A DNA stretch of 64,000 nucleotides from Sphingomonas sp. TREG-RG-20F-R18-01 (GTDB lineage: Bacteria; Pseudomonadota; Alphaproteobacteria; Sphingomonadales; Sphingomonadaceae): NCBI RefSeq assembly GCF_022662475.1, contig NZ_JAKNQQ010000001.1, positions 806,001 to 870,000 on the forward strand. Direction: 5' to 3'. The notes below the pieces were generated by a model, which was not told where the DNA came from, did no database searches, and saw nothing but the letters and a program-made list of their open reading frames with translations. This document shows positions 1 to 8,215 of the stretch, piece after piece (the stretch's first letter is position 1; every line of letters begins with the position of its first letter). The translations under genes were made by a program, and so were the position numbers.

Positions 1-386
1 TGACCGGCAGCGACCCCTATTACGAAATCCTCGAGCCCAGCACCGCGACACCGCTCGCGACGTTCGACAATACGCCGCAGAAGAGCCCTGCAATCACGAT
101 CAACCATTACGGCAAAGGCCAGGCGATCTACGTCGCCACCGCGCCGCAGTCCGAACTGCTCGGCCCGCTGGTTCGCTCGTTATATCCCGCGCTGGGGATC
201 AAGCGTGGTCCCGACACCCCCGCCGGTGTCATCGCTCGTGACGTCGATGGGCGTACGCTCTACGTCAATACGACACAGGCTCCGGTCACCGTATCGTTCA
301 CCGGCACGAAGCGGGGCATATTGTCGAAACAGTCCCACGCCGGCACGCTCGCGCTCCCGCCATATGGGGTGGAGCTCGTTCAGTAG
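1..386 (+). CDS. GH42-type beta-galactosidase-like protein, C-terminal part
   Basis: The frame enters from the left edge (codons begin at base 3) and stops at 384-386, leaving 127 residues. The visible part has the segment 'HYGKGQAIYVAT', a region ending in 'PAGVIARDVDGRTLYVNTT', and the tail 'LPPYGVELVQ'. This is the pattern of the trimerisation and C-terminal beta-sandwich domains of glycoside hydrolase family 42 beta-galactosidases. The catalytic glutamates would lie upstream of the window, so substrate and activity cannot be judged. Family assignment is from remembered pattern only. No gene follows closely; the next start is at 597. Confidence 0.6.
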   Translation, partial: TGSDPYYEILEPSTATPLATFDNTPQKSPAITINHYGKGQAIYVATAPQSELLGPLVRSLYPALGIKRGPDTPAGVIARDVDGRTLYVNTTQAPVTVSFTGTKRGILSKQSHAGTLALPPYGVELVQ

Positions 387-596
387 GACCCGGCCGCCGA
401 TCCGCTACCTAGGGAAAGCCGCGCGTCGTCCGGGGAGCGTTCCCGACCATCCGTCGCGCGTTGCAAGTTCTTCGCATCCTCGTCCGCGCGCGCTGCCCAC
501 CCGAATGGACCCTTGGTGCCCCCGGCGTGTTCCTGATACCGGTTAAGCCGAAGTACAGGCGTTCACCGCAAGGGTCGCGCGGCAAGGAACAGGGCG

Positions 597-1418
597 ATGG
601 CGATCAATCCTCCCACGAAATCCGTGGCTGCCGACATGGATCGGATTTTCCGGCCGCTGAACGATCGAAGCGTGCCGGCAATCCCGCTGACGGACCGCCC
701 GGTACCTGCGCGCCGGTGGCGGAGGGGACGCGCCGTGACGTTCGCGGCGCCCGCGCTCGTGCTGCTCGCGACGACCGCGCTTGCGATCGGCTATGTCCGC
801 CATGCGCAAACGCCCCCGTCCAGGGCCGCCGCCACGCCCCCGGCAAAGGCTTATGCGGCAGTCGTACCGACGTCCCCCACGCCACCGCGGCCGATGCCGT
901 CCGATATGCCGACCGGATCGGACGATGCGTCACCGATGCCCCAAGAAAATGGCGGCGGGGACGTGACCATGGCGAACGCGGCTGCAGCCGCCGGATCGGT
1001 GCCGCTCGCGAGAATGCCGGCAGCCGTTTCGCCACGGCCGAGACCGGCCGTACGACCGGCCTATGCCGCCACCAGAACCCGCTCCGCGACGCCTGCGGCA
1101 TCGGCGCCCGGCAACCGCGTTTCACCGTCTTTCCGCGCGCGCACCGATGCGGAGGATGCCGCGAGCGCCGGCCGATGCCCACCCGGAAGCAACGAGGATC
1201 GCTGCATCTATCAGGACGTCCTGGCGGCCGACGCGCGGCTTCGGCGTGCCTATCGCCAGGCGCGGCAAGGCGGCGTGCCGACGTGGCAACTCACCGAGAT
1301 CAACCAGCGCTGGCGGCGCGCGCGCGACCTGGCGCAGGATGATCCGGACGGGACGATCCAGCGGTATGACCGGCTCGCCGATCAGCTCGATCGGGCGCGC
1401 CAGGGGAACGGTGAGTGA
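597..1418 (+). CDS. Membrane-anchored protein with LprI-like C-terminal segment
   Basis: This 273-residue protein has a basic N-terminus and one membrane segment near residues 42-66. A long Ala/Pro/Thr-rich, low-complexity linker follows. The C-terminal 80 residues contain 'CPPGSNEDRCIYQ' and 'AADARLRRAYRQAR', which resemble the helical cysteine-containing region of LprI / DUF1311 proteins. The topology suggests an inner-membrane anchor with a periplasmic domain. The ATG at 597 follows an AAGGAA-type ribosome binding site. The last four bases overlap the GTG start of the phosphatase, so the two are probably cotranscribed. No function can be assigned; an envelope role is inferred only from topology. 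Confidence 0.6.
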   Translation: MAINPPTKSVAADMDRIFRPLNDRSVPAIPLTDRPVPARRWRRGRAVTFAAPALVLLATTALAIGYVRHAQTPPSRAAATPPAKAYAAVVPTSPTPPRPMPSDMPTGSDDASPMPQENGGGDVTMANAAAAAGSVPLARMPAAVSPRPRPAVRPAYAATRTRSATPAASAPGNRVSPSFRARTDAEDAASAGRCPPGSNEDRCIYQDVLAADARLRRAYRQARQGGVPTWQLTEINQRWRRARDLAQDDPDGTIQRYDRLADQLDRARQGNGE

Positions 1419-2284
1419 CGATCGACGCCGCAATGCCAGCGAGCGGTGTACGGATCTTGCGATCGCCGCATGGGTCCCCCGCGGCCCGCGCACGGTCGAC
1501 CGACGGCCGGGTCATTTTCGCGATTGGCGATATCCACGGCTGCTATAGACAGCTGTCCGCGTTGCTCGAGGCGATCGTCGCGGACCTTGCGACGCTTGCG
1601 AGCGCAGCGCCTCCGTTGTTGGTCTTTTGCGGGGATTACGTCGACCGTGGCCCGGAAACATCGAATGTCCTAACCGCGCTGATCTGGCTTGCGCGCCACC
1701 CCGCGCTCGATGTCGTTTTCCTGCGTGGCAACCACGAGGAGATGCTGCTGGGTTTCCTGGAACAGCCTGGTGAAAGTCTCGCGTGGCTGCGGCGCGACGG
1801 CGCGCGGACGCTGATGTCGTACGGGGTCGCGGTTGCGGAATCGGACAGCGACACGCTGGAGGAAGACTGCGTCGCGCTACGCGATCAGTTGCTGGACCAG
1901 ATGCCTGCGTCGCACCTCGAGTTCCTGCGCGCCCTGCCGATCCGGCGCGTGTGCGGCGATTACGTCTTCGTCCATGCCGGGCTGCGGCCCGGCGTATCGC
2001 TCGCGCGCCAGGAGGACGAGGATTGCCTGTGGATCGGCAAGGAGTTCCTGCGGTCCGACCACCGCTTCGAAAAGGTCGTCGTCCACGGTCACAGTTGGAA
2101 CTCGGACGCACCGGTGGTCACGGCGAATCGGATCGGGATCGACACCGGCGCCTATGCGACCGGCGTCTTGACCGCCGTCCGGCTGGACGGATCCAGCATC
2201 GCGTTCATACAGGCGCGCGTCCCCGCCGCCGAATCCTTTGAGGTGCGGCCCCGCCCAATCGAGGATGGTCGAGGAGAATCATAA
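1415..2284 (+). CDS. PPP-family serine/threonine protein phosphatase (metallophosphoesterase)
   Basis: This 289-residue protein shows the full PPP metal-binding signature in order: 'GDIHG', 'GDYVDRG', 'RGNHE', a later 'HAGLRPG', and 'VVHGHS'. These residues bind two metal ions that activate water for phosphoester hydrolysis; bacterial members (PrpA-like) dephosphorylate proteins or diadenosine tetraphosphate. The chosen GTG start overlaps the upstream stop by four bases. An in-frame ATG at 1433 is an alternative and would remove only six residues. There is no signal peptide, so it should be cytoplasmic. The natural substrate is not predictable from sequence. Confidence 0.88.
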   Translation: MTIDAAMPASGVRILRSPHGSPAARARSTDGRVIFAIGDIHGCYRQLSALLEAIVADLATLASAAPPLLVFCGDYVDRGPETSNVLTALIWLARHPALDVVFLRGNHEEMLLGFLEQPGESLAWLRRDGARTLMSYGVAVAESDSDTLEEDCVALRDQLLDQMPASHLEFLRALPIRRVCGDYVFVHAGLRPGVSLARQEDEDCLWIGKEFLRSDHRFEKVVVHGHSWNSDAPVVTANRIGIDTGAYATGVLTAVRLDGSSIAFIQARVPAAESFEVRPRPIEDGRGES

Positions 2285-2652
2285 TGTTACGACTGCGCCT
2301 CTGCGCCGCCATCGTGTCGATCCTGACGCTGGCAACGATCATCATCGCCATCATGTCGGAGGCCGGGATCGGCGTCACGGTCGCGTTGCTCGCGGCGGCC
2401 GCGTGCCTGGCGATCGTCGCACCGTTCGATGCCCCGACGCCCCAGCGACGCAACCGGGTGCTGGCTGCCTGCGTGGGCTATCTGGTGGCGACCTTCGCCG
2501 CGCTGGCGTTCGCGCGCGGGGCCGTGGCTGCGAGCATCCTGATGATCGCGCTGGTCGTTCTGCTGCAACTCGGCGTGGGGCTGACCTGCTGGGCCTTCGC
2601 CACGAGAAAGCGGCGCCGCATGCCGCAATCGCGCCGGTATTTCGACAATTGA
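2284..2652 (+). CDS. Small four-helix membrane protein
   Basis: The product is 122 residues with four hydrophobic segments (about residues 4-24, 27-47, 61-79 and 82-106) and a basic tail containing 'RKRRRMPQSRR'. A good GAGGAGA ribosome binding site lies just upstream. The start touches the last base of the phosphatase gene, so the three genes from 597 look like one transcript. I do not recognise a family. Coding status rests on the operon position, the ribosome binding site and the coherent membrane topology. Confidence 0.6.
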   Translation: MLRLRLCAAIVSILTLATIIIAIMSEAGIGVTVALLAAAACLAIVAPFDAPTPQRRNRVLAACVGYLVATFAALAFARGAVAASILMIALVVLLQLGVGLTCWAFATRKRRRMPQSRRYFDN

Positions 2653-2819
2653 GGAAGCGTCGCGTTAGGATGGGGCACGCCGTGCGACGCCCCGGTTCGG
2701 ACGGCCCGCGGATCGACCGTGACCAACCGCACGCCCACGCCGGACATGCCGCGACCGTCGCGGGCGCGGTCCGCGCGGCGCCGGCCCGCCGGGCCGTTTG
2801 ACAGGGAAGATCCAGCCGC

Positions 2820-4313
2820 ATGACCACGACCGCAGCACCACGCGACGAACAGCCCGACCGGGAGCAGCTACATCGCATCGTCGAGGACCTCAGCGACGGC
2901 GTGATCCTGATCGAGCCCGACGGCCGGATCGTCTGGGCGAACGCCGCCGCGCTTTCGATGCACGGCTGTACCGCCCTGTCCGAGCTGGGCGGTACTGCCG
3001 ACGCATATCGACACCGGTTCGACCTGCGCCTGCGCAGCGGCCAACCCGTCCCCCCCGCCGCCTATCCGATCGCGCGGCTGTGCCGCGGCGAGGCGTTTCA
3101 CGATGTCGTGGTAAATGTCCGCCAGGCGCACCAGGCGGAACCCGACTGGGTGCACCGGGAGCGCGGTTTCGTGCTCGATCGCGCGGGCCAGCCGGATTGC
3201 CTGGTGCTGATCATCTGCGACGCGACCGAAGCGTTCGAGGCGGAGGAACGCTTCGAAAGCATGTTCAACGCGAACCCCGCGCCGGCGGTGATCGTGCGGC
3301 TGGCGGACCTGCGCTACGTGCGGGTCAACGAGGGGTTCCTGGACCTGTCCGGCTGGGAGCGGGACCAGATCGTCGGCCGCTCGCTCTACGATTTCGACAT
3401 CCTCGACCAGGCGGCCGAGAAGGACAAGGCAAAGGCCCGGCTTGCCGAAGGGGATATCATCCCGCAGATGGAAGCAGACCTGCCGCTCCCCAATGGCGAC
3501 ACGAAGCTCGTCCTGCTCGCCGGCCACCCGGCGGAAATGCCCAACAACGAGCCGTGCATGATCTTCACCTTCGCCGATCTCGAGCCACGCCGACGTGCCG
3601 AAATGGCGCTGCGCCAGAGCGAGGAGCGATTCGCCACCGCGTTCCGCTTCGCGCCGGTGCCGATGCTGCTGACCAGCCTGGACGGGCATCGCATCCTCAA
3701 CGTCAATCACGCCTTCCTCGCGCTGACCGACTGGGGCCACGACAGCGTGGTAGGCCGCAAGCCCGCCGAAATCGAACTGTTCGAAAGCTCGGCCACGCGG
3801 CGCGAGATTGAAAGGAAGGTCTCCGAAAGCGGGTCGTTCCGCGGCTATGAGCTGCAGGTCAAGACGCGGACCGGATCGCTGGTGACGTGCATCGCGTCGG
3901 CCGAGACGGTGTCGATCAACGGCCAGTTCTGCATCCTCGCCGCGTTTCAGGACATCAGCGACCGCAAGCGCACCGAGCTCGACCTGATCGCCGCGATCGA
4001 GGGCGCCATGCAGGATTCGAGCTGGCTGAGCCAGAAGATCATGGACCGGATGGCAGCCCTGCGGGGTAAAGCCGCCAAGGGCGCTTCGGGCAGCCCGACC
4101 GTCGATCTCACCGCGCGCGAACGCGAGGTGCTGGCCCTGATCACCAAGGGCAAGACGGACGATGCGATCGCCAGCGCGCTGTCGCTGAAACGCAATACCG
4201 TGCGCAACCACGTGGCGCGCCTGTACGCGAAGATCGGCGCGCACAGCCGCGCCGAGGCGATCATCTGGGCGCGCGACCGCGGGCATCAGCTGGAGTTCGA
4301 GACGACCAACTAA
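2820..4313 (+). CDS. PAS-PAS-PAS-LuxR type transcriptional regulator (first of two paralogs)
   Basis: This 497-residue soluble protein has three PAS-like domains (about residues 17-135, 142-255 and 265-385). A short helical linker follows, then a LuxR/GerE helix-turn-helix at about 432-490 with 'LTAREREVLALI' and 'RNTVRNHVARLYAKIG'. There is no kinase or receiver domain, so it is a one-component sensor that probably binds DNA when its PAS domains bind a ligand or cofactor. It is clearly paralogous to the gene at 6346, sharing domain order and phrases such as 'FTFADLEPRRR' and 'IPQM'. The two frame a cluster of stress-type genes. Ligand and targets are unknown. Confidence 0.85.
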   Translation: MTTTAAPRDEQPDREQLHRIVEDLSDGVILIEPDGRIVWANAAALSMHGCTALSELGGTADAYRHRFDLRLRSGQPVPPAAYPIARLCRGEAFHDVVVNVRQAHQAEPDWVHRERGFVLDRAGQPDCLVLIICDATEAFEAEERFESMFNANPAPAVIVRLADLRYVRVNEGFLDLSGWERDQIVGRSLYDFDILDQAAEKDKAKARLAEGDIIPQMEADLPLPNGDTKLVLLAGHPAEMPNNEPCMIFTFADLEPRRRAEMALRQSEERFATAFRFAPVPMLLTSLDGHRILNVNHAFLALTDWGHDSVVGRKPAEIELFESSATRREIERKVSESGSFRGYELQVKTRTGSLVTCIASAETVSINGQFCILAAFQDISDRKRTELDLIAAIEGAMQDSSWLSQKIMDRMAALRGKAAKGASGSPTVDLTAREREVLALITKGKTDDAIASALSLKRNTVRNHVARLYAKIGAHSRAEAIIWARDRGHQLEFETTN

Positions 4314-4332
4314 TCGACGCGATTGGTGTCGA

Positions 4333-4353
4333 GGCACCCATCGAACGGGTGCC
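4333..4353 (+). terminator. Hairpin after first PAS-LuxR gene
   Basis: A perfect seven-base-pair stem (GGCACCC / GGGTGCC) with a seven-base loop lies 20 bases after the stop of the regulator. No T-run follows, so it could be a weak terminator or a 3'-end stabiliser. Confidence 0.4.
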
Positions 4354-4386
4354 CGCGCATCTTTGGCCAACCCTGCCGCCGCCTTA

Positions 4387-4430
4387 ACTTCTCCTCATCC
4401 GGGCAGTCGCCCGGCTTGAGAGGAGAACGT
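4387..4430 (+). promoter_or_regulatory. Structured leader that can sequester the glsB ribosome binding site
   Basis: TTCTCCTC at 4389-4396 is perfectly complementary to GAGGAGAA at 4420-4427, which contains the ribosome binding site of the glsB-like gene (ATG at 4433). Between them sits a second perfect hairpin, CCGGGC-AGTC-GCCCGG (4399-4414). The fold would hide the Shine-Dalgarno sequence, as in RNA thermometers or protein-controlled leaders. The pairing is seen directly; the regulatory role is inferred. Confidence 0.5.
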
Positions 4431-4432
4431 CA

Positions 4433-4690
4433 ATGTCCATTCTTGCATGGATCATCCTTGGCCTCGTCGCCGGCTTCATCGGCAGCAAGGTCGTCAACAA
4501 GAGCGGTGAAGGACTGCTGCTCGACATCGTCCTCGGTGTCGTGGGCGCCGTGGTCGGCGGGTTCCTGTTCAACCAGTTCGGCGCAGCCGGCGTCACCGGT
4601 CTGAACGTCTACAGCCTCGTGGTCGCCGTCATCGGCGCGATCGTCGTGCTCATCCTCTATCACCTGGTGGTCCGCGGCACCGCCCGCTGA
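4433..4690 (+). CDS. GlsB/YeaQ/YmgE-family stress-response membrane protein
   Basis: The 85-residue product has three hydrophobic glycine-rich helices and the family start pattern 'WIILGLVAGFIGSKVV', followed by 'LLLDIVLGVVGAVVGGFL'. This matches the transglycosylase-associated / GlsB family of small inner-membrane proteins induced in general stress. Length is typical of the family. The start is fixed by the GAGAGGAGAA ribosome binding site six bases upstream, which lies in a possible anti-Shine-Dalgarno helix. The biochemical role of the family is not known. It opens a run of small stress-type genes. Confidence 0.9.
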   Translation: MSILAWIILGLVAGFIGSKVVNKSGEGLLLDIVLGVVGAVVGGFLFNQFGAAGVTGLNVYSLVVAVIGAIVVLILYHLVVRGTAR

Positions 4691-4716
4691 ACCCTTGCCA
4701 CGCAACGACACATACG

Positions 4717-4740
4717 CCCGGACGACTATCGTCCGGGTTT
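4717..4740 (+). terminator. Hairpin terminator or attenuator between glsB-like and 17M-like genes
   Basis: A perfect nine-base-pair stem, CCCGGACGA / TCGTCCGGG, with a three-base loop is followed by TTT. It lies between the glsB-like stop and the next ribosome binding site. It may end the first transcript or allow partial read-through. Confidence 0.5.
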
Positions 4741-4754
4741 GGGAGAGACATATC

Positions 4755-5372
4755 ATGACACAGACCATCACAGGCTTGTTCGACCGCTACGACGACGCGC
4801 GCCGCGCGGTGCAGGATCTCGAAGCCGCCGGCGTCGCCCATCGCGACATCAGCATCGTCGCGCATGACAAGCACGACGACGCGGGTACCGACCGTGCCTC
4901 CAACATGGCCGAGCCTGCCGCAGAGGATGCCGGCGCTGGAGCCGGGATCGGGGCCACGATCGGTGGCGTCGGCGGGCTGCTCGCGGGTCTCGGCCTGCTG
5001 GCGATCCCGGGCATCGGCCCGGTCGTGGCGGCCGGTTGGCTGGCGGCGACGGCCGCAGGTGCAGCCGGCGGTGCGCTGGTCGGCGCAGCCGCAGGCGGCC
5101 TGGTCGGCGCGCTGACGCATGCCGGCGTTCCCGAGGACGACGCGCATGTTTATGCCGAGGGTGTCCGCCGCGGCGGCACGCTGGTCACCGCAAAGGTCGA
5201 CGAGCCGATGGCAGCCACTGCCCGCACGATCCTCAGCGACGACCGCACGGTACAGGTCGCCGAGCGTCGCCAGGCATATCAGTCGCAGGGCTGGAACGCA
5301 TTCGACGACACCGCGCCGGCTTACTCGGACAGCGAGATTGCTGCCGAACGGGCGCGCTACACGCGCACCTGA
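4755..5372 (+). CDS. General stress protein 17M-like (YflT-type) with glycine-zipper membrane region
   Basis: This 205-residue protein begins with 'TITGLFDRYDDARRAV', typical of the N-terminal domain of general stress protein 17M / YflT. The centre (about residues 55-120) is a long Gly/Ala-rich hydrophobic stretch with 'GAGAGIGATIGGVGG' and 'GGALVGAAAGGLVGAL', probably two membrane-inserting glycine-zipper hairpins. The C-terminal part contains 'HVYAEGVRRGGTLV', a recurring motif of this family. The start at 4755 is chosen over an in-frame ATG at 4695 because GGGAGA lies just upstream and homology begins there. A role in envelope stress is inferred from family and neighbours. Confidence 0.8.
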   Translation: MTQTITGLFDRYDDARRAVQDLEAAGVAHRDISIVAHDKHDDAGTDRASNMAEPAAEDAGAGAGIGATIGGVGGLLAGLGLLAIPGIGPVVAAGWLAATAAGAAGGALVGAAAGGLVGALTHAGVPEDDAHVYAEGVRRGGTLVTAKVDEPMAATARTILSDDRTVQVAERRQAYQSQGWNAFDDTAPAYSDSEIAAERARYTRT

Positions 5373-5397
5373 TCCCCGCATCGAAGGAGTATAAGAC

Positions 5398-5706
5398 ATG
5401 CGTATCACGACACCGATCCTGCTCGCCGCGGCACTCGCCGCCGGCCCCGCGCTCGCCCAGACGTCCCCCGCCAAGAACAATGTGGCGATCAAGGACGCGC
5501 ATACCGTCGACGACGGTGCGTCGCGCAGCGGCGCCAACTCGTTCACCCAGGCGCAGGCACGCGAGCACATTGCCAAGTCGGGCTTCACCAATGTCTCGGG
5601 GTTGACCAAGGACGCGCACGGCGTCTGGCGCGGCACTGCCAAGAAGGGCGCGCGTACCCTTCATGTCGGGCTGGACTTCAAGGGCAACGTCTCGACCGGC
5701 AAGTAA
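5398..5706 (+). CDS. Small secreted PepSY-like protein
   Basis: The 102-residue product has a clear signal peptide ('ILLAAALAAGPALAQ', cleavage near residue 21). A roughly 80-residue periplasmic domain follows, with 'AREHIAKSGFTNVSGL', 'GVWRGTA' and 'VGLDFKGNVS'. The arrangement (helix, then strands ending in 'D.KGNV') resembles PepSY or YpeB-type small domains. A strong AAGGAG ribosome binding site precedes the ATG. It follows the 17M-like gene by 25 bases and is probably cotranscribed. Function is unknown; an inhibitory or chaperone-like periplasmic role is only a family-based possibility. Confidence 0.65.
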   Translation: MRITTPILLAAALAAGPALAQTSPAKNNVAIKDAHTVDDGASRSGANSFTQAQAREHIAKSGFTNVSGLTKDAHGVWRGTAKKGARTLHVGLDFKGNVSTGK

Positions 5707-5716
5707 CCTGAAGACC

Positions 5717-5750
5717 GCGGCAGCGCGGCGTTGACGCGCCGCGCTGCCGC
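5717..5750 (+). terminator. Strong GC hairpin after PepSY-like gene
   Basis: A perfect 14-base-pair stem, GCGGCAGCGCGGCG / CGCCGCGCTGCCGC, with a six-base loop starts 10 bases after the stop codon. The following TCTAATCC has few Ts, so termination could be only partial, but the stem is very stable. Confidence 0.6.
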
Positions 5751-5825
5751 TCTAATCCGATGCGACGCGGCGTCGCGCGGGTGGCGGTCTGCGAAACGCC
5801 ATCGGGTGCAACCGAGGATGGTCTC

Positions 5826-6230
5826 ATGGGCGATCGGACGAAACCTGCCATGCTGAAGCGTCTCTATAATTTCGGATGCAAGCTCTCCGCCTGGGGTTCG
5901 ACGCTGGCGGGCCATCCGATGGCGATCCTGATCGTCGCGCTCGGATGTGCGACCTGGTTCATCGTCGGCGGTGCGGCCGCCGAGAATACCCTGACGCTCG
6001 TCCTGTCGGTGCTGGCGATCACGCTGACGCAGATGGTGCTCAACCAGCAGCGGCTGAGCGAACGCGCGCTCCACATGAAGATCGACGAGTTGGTCTTCGC
6101 GATGAAGGGCGCGCGGAACGAGATCGCCGGCATCGAGGGCAAGACCGAGGAAGAGCTCGAGGCGCTGCGTCGCACCGGCGACGTGGCCGAACACGAGCTC
6201 GCGGCGCGTCACCTCGGCCAACCCGGCTGA
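5826..6230 (+). CDS. Low-affinity iron permease (Fe_permease) family protein
   Basis: The 134-residue protein has two membrane helices (about residues 24-46 and 49-68). A charged helical tail follows, with 'LHMKIDELVFAMKGARNEIAGIE' split around the typical 'KxDEL' phrase. This pattern belongs to the bacterial low-affinity iron permease family, whose members are usually this short and whose transport role is poorly tested in bacteria. I chose the ATG at 5826, preceded by a GAGGATG-like site, rather than an upstream in-frame ATG. It stands between the stress cluster and the second PAS-LuxR regulator. Confidence 0.75.
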   Translation: MGDRTKPAMLKRLYNFGCKLSAWGSTLAGHPMAILIVALGCATWFIVGGAAAENTLTLVLSVLAITLTQMVLNQQRLSERALHMKIDELVFAMKGARNEIAGIEGKTEEELEALRRTGDVAEHELAARHLGQPG

Positions 6231-6345
6231 CCGACGGTCCAGGCTCGCGCCATCCCGCGACGATGGTGATGCAGCGGGATCGGAAGCCCTTGGTACCCAC
6301 ATCGCCGGTCCCGCGTTATCCGCCGATCCGCATCCCGCGGCCCGC

Positions 6346-7851
6346 ATGGAAGACGTCGCAATGCCTGCCTTACATCGTACCGGTGTCGATCTCCGCCGGC
6401 TCCAGCAGATCGTGTCCGGACTGACCGAAGGCGTCGTGATCGTGTCGCCGGAGCAGGACATCGTATGGGCGAACGAAGCGGGTCTGCGGATGCACGGTGT
6501 CGAACGCATCCCCGACCTCGGCAGGACGGTCGACGACTATCGCCAGCGGTTCCGTCTGCGGTATCGCAACAACCACTGGCTCGATCCGGCCGACTATCCG
6601 ATCGAACGCGCGGTCGCCGGGGAAGCGTTCAGCGAAGTCGTCGTCGAGGTCGTCCGGGAGGGGGAGGACGAAGCGCGCTGGATCCACCAGATCCGCAGCC
6701 TGGTCCTGACCGACGGCGACGACCGGCCGGACCTGCTGGTCCTCGTCATCCAGGACGTCTCGCTGCGGTTCGAGGCCGAGGAACGGTTCGAGCAGACCTT
6801 CAAGGCCAATCCCGCGCCCGCCGTCATCTGTCGCCTGTCCGACCAGCGCTTCGTCAAGGTCAATGCGGGCTTTCTGGAAATGACCGGCTGGGAACGGGAC
6901 GACGTCCTCGGGCACACGGTCTATGAACTCGACGTGCTCGCCGACGTCACCGATCCCGGTCTCGCCAAGCAGCGCCTGCGCGAGGGGCGGACGATCCCGC
7001 AGATGCAGGCCGACCTGCACCTGCCCGGCGGTGGCCGCAAGCTGGTGATCGTCGGTGGCCAGCCGATCGACCTCAACGAACAGCCGTGCATGCTGTTCAC
7101 CTTCGCGGATCTCGAGCCGCGCCGCCGGATCGAAGGCGAATTGCGGGAGAGCGAGGCGAGATCGCACCGCATGTTCGAGCTCGCGCCGATCGGGCTCGGC
7201 GTCGCCACGCTCGACGATCACCGCTTCCTGCAGGGGAACGCCGCGCTGCTGGACCTCACCGGATATACGGCGGACGAATTGCAGCAGCAAACCGCCGGAT
7301 CGCTCAAACTCTGGGAAAACGCCGCCGCGCGGGCGGACATCGAGCAGGCGATGCGCCAGGACGGCGGGTTCCAGGCACGCGACGCGTGCCTGCAACGCAA
7401 GGACGGCGCGCGGATCGACGTGCTGATCTCCACCGGGATCTTTCCGATGCATGGCAGCGACTGCGTGTTGTGGGTGGTCCAGGACATCGCCGAGCGGCGC
7501 CAGTCCGAACGCGAGCTGATCGGGGCGATCGAGACGGTGATGCGCGATACCAACTGGTTCAGCCGCACGATCGTCGAGAAGCTCGCCAATCTGCGTGCGC
7601 CCAGTGCGCAGCAGCATGTCGCCGAGGTGTCCTCGCTGACCGGGCGCGAGCGCGAAACGCTTAGCCTGATGTGCGAAGGGCTGGACGATCCCGCCATTGC
7701 GACGGCGATGGGCGTGTCGCGCAACACGGTTCGCAACAACGTGGCCCGCATCTACGGCAAGCTCGGCGTCAATCGACGCGGCGCGGCCATCATCTGGGCG
7801 CGCGAGCGCGGTTTCCCGCTCCCCTCCACCCGCCGCCCGGCGTCGCGCTAA
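6346..7851 (+). CDS. PAS-PAS-PAS-LuxR type transcriptional regulator (second paralog)
   Basis: This 501-residue protein has the same architecture as the product at 2820: three PAS-like domains (about residues 20-140, 147-260 and 268-390) and a C-terminal LuxR helix-turn-helix with 'LTGRERETLSLM' and 'RNTVRNNVARIYGKLG'. No transmembrane segment, kinase or receiver domain is visible. An internal ATG at 6361 could also be the start. The conserved 'FEAEERFE..F.ANPAPAVI' phrase at the start of PAS2 in both proteins points to an old duplication. It probably senses a small molecule or redox/light signal, but no cofactor residue (such as a LOV-type NCR.L) is evident. Confidence 0.85.
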   Translation: MEDVAMPALHRTGVDLRRLQQIVSGLTEGVVIVSPEQDIVWANEAGLRMHGVERIPDLGRTVDDYRQRFRLRYRNNHWLDPADYPIERAVAGEAFSEVVVEVVREGEDEARWIHQIRSLVLTDGDDRPDLLVLVIQDVSLRFEAEERFEQTFKANPAPAVICRLSDQRFVKVNAGFLEMTGWERDDVLGHTVYELDVLADVTDPGLAKQRLREGRTIPQMQADLHLPGGGRKLVIVGGQPIDLNEQPCMLFTFADLEPRRRIEGELRESEARSHRMFELAPIGLGVATLDDHRFLQGNAALLDLTGYTADELQQQTAGSLKLWENAAARADIEQAMRQDGGFQARDACLQRKDGARIDVLISTGIFPMHGSDCVLWVVQDIAERRQSERELIGAIETVMRDTNWFSRTIVEKLANLRAPSAQQHVAEVSSLTGRERETLSLMCEGLDDPAIATAMGVSRNTVRNNVARIYGKLGVNRRGAAIIWARERGFPLPSTRRPASR

Positions 7852-7870
7852 CGGATACGGCATGGTAAAT

Positions 7871-7893
7871 CTGCACCAGACGATTTGGTGCAG
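7871..7893 (+). terminator. Hairpin between second PAS-LuxR gene and csbD-like gene
   Basis: CTGCACCA / TGGTGCAG form a perfect eight-base-pair stem with a seven-base loop, 20 bases after the regulator stop. No T-run follows, so the call is tentative. Confidence 0.4.
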
Positions 7894-7979
7894 GCGGCTC
7901 TAGGGCGCGCCCGTTCCGGTACTATTTCTCTCCCTCAACGACGGCGCGTGGGCGCGGCCGGAATGGAAGGGACGGCACG

Positions 7980-8159
7980 ATGGACGACCACATCGAAGGC
8001 GCTGCCAAGCAGGCGATCGGCTCGATCAAGGAAGCGATCGGCAAGATCACCGGTGACCGGGCAAGGCAAGCTGCGGGCGCCGCCGAAAAAGCGGCCGGCC
8101 AAGCGCAGGCCGCCATCGGCAAGGCCAACGCCGCCTCGCACGACCTCCAGAAAAATTAA
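7980..8159 (+). CDS. CsbD family small stress protein
   Basis: This 59-residue protein reads 'MDDHIEGAAKQAIGSIKEA', then 'IGKITGDRARQAAGAAEKA', with the repeated 'G.a.ka.G..kea.Gk.tgd' pattern of CsbD proteins. These are small hydrophilic, largely helical, stress-induced proteins of unknown mechanism. A GGAAGGGACGG ribosome binding region precedes the ATG. The gene is short but its codon use and family match leave little doubt. It lies with other stress-type genes, supporting a common stress regulation. Confidence 0.9.
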   Translation: MDDHIEGAAKQAIGSIKEAIGKITGDRARQAAGAAEKAAGQAQAAIGKANAASHDLQKN

Positions 8160-8215
8160 CCGTCCCGTTGGCGTCTTCCGCTGAACGGCGACGTCAACCC
8201 AACAAGGAATATCGA

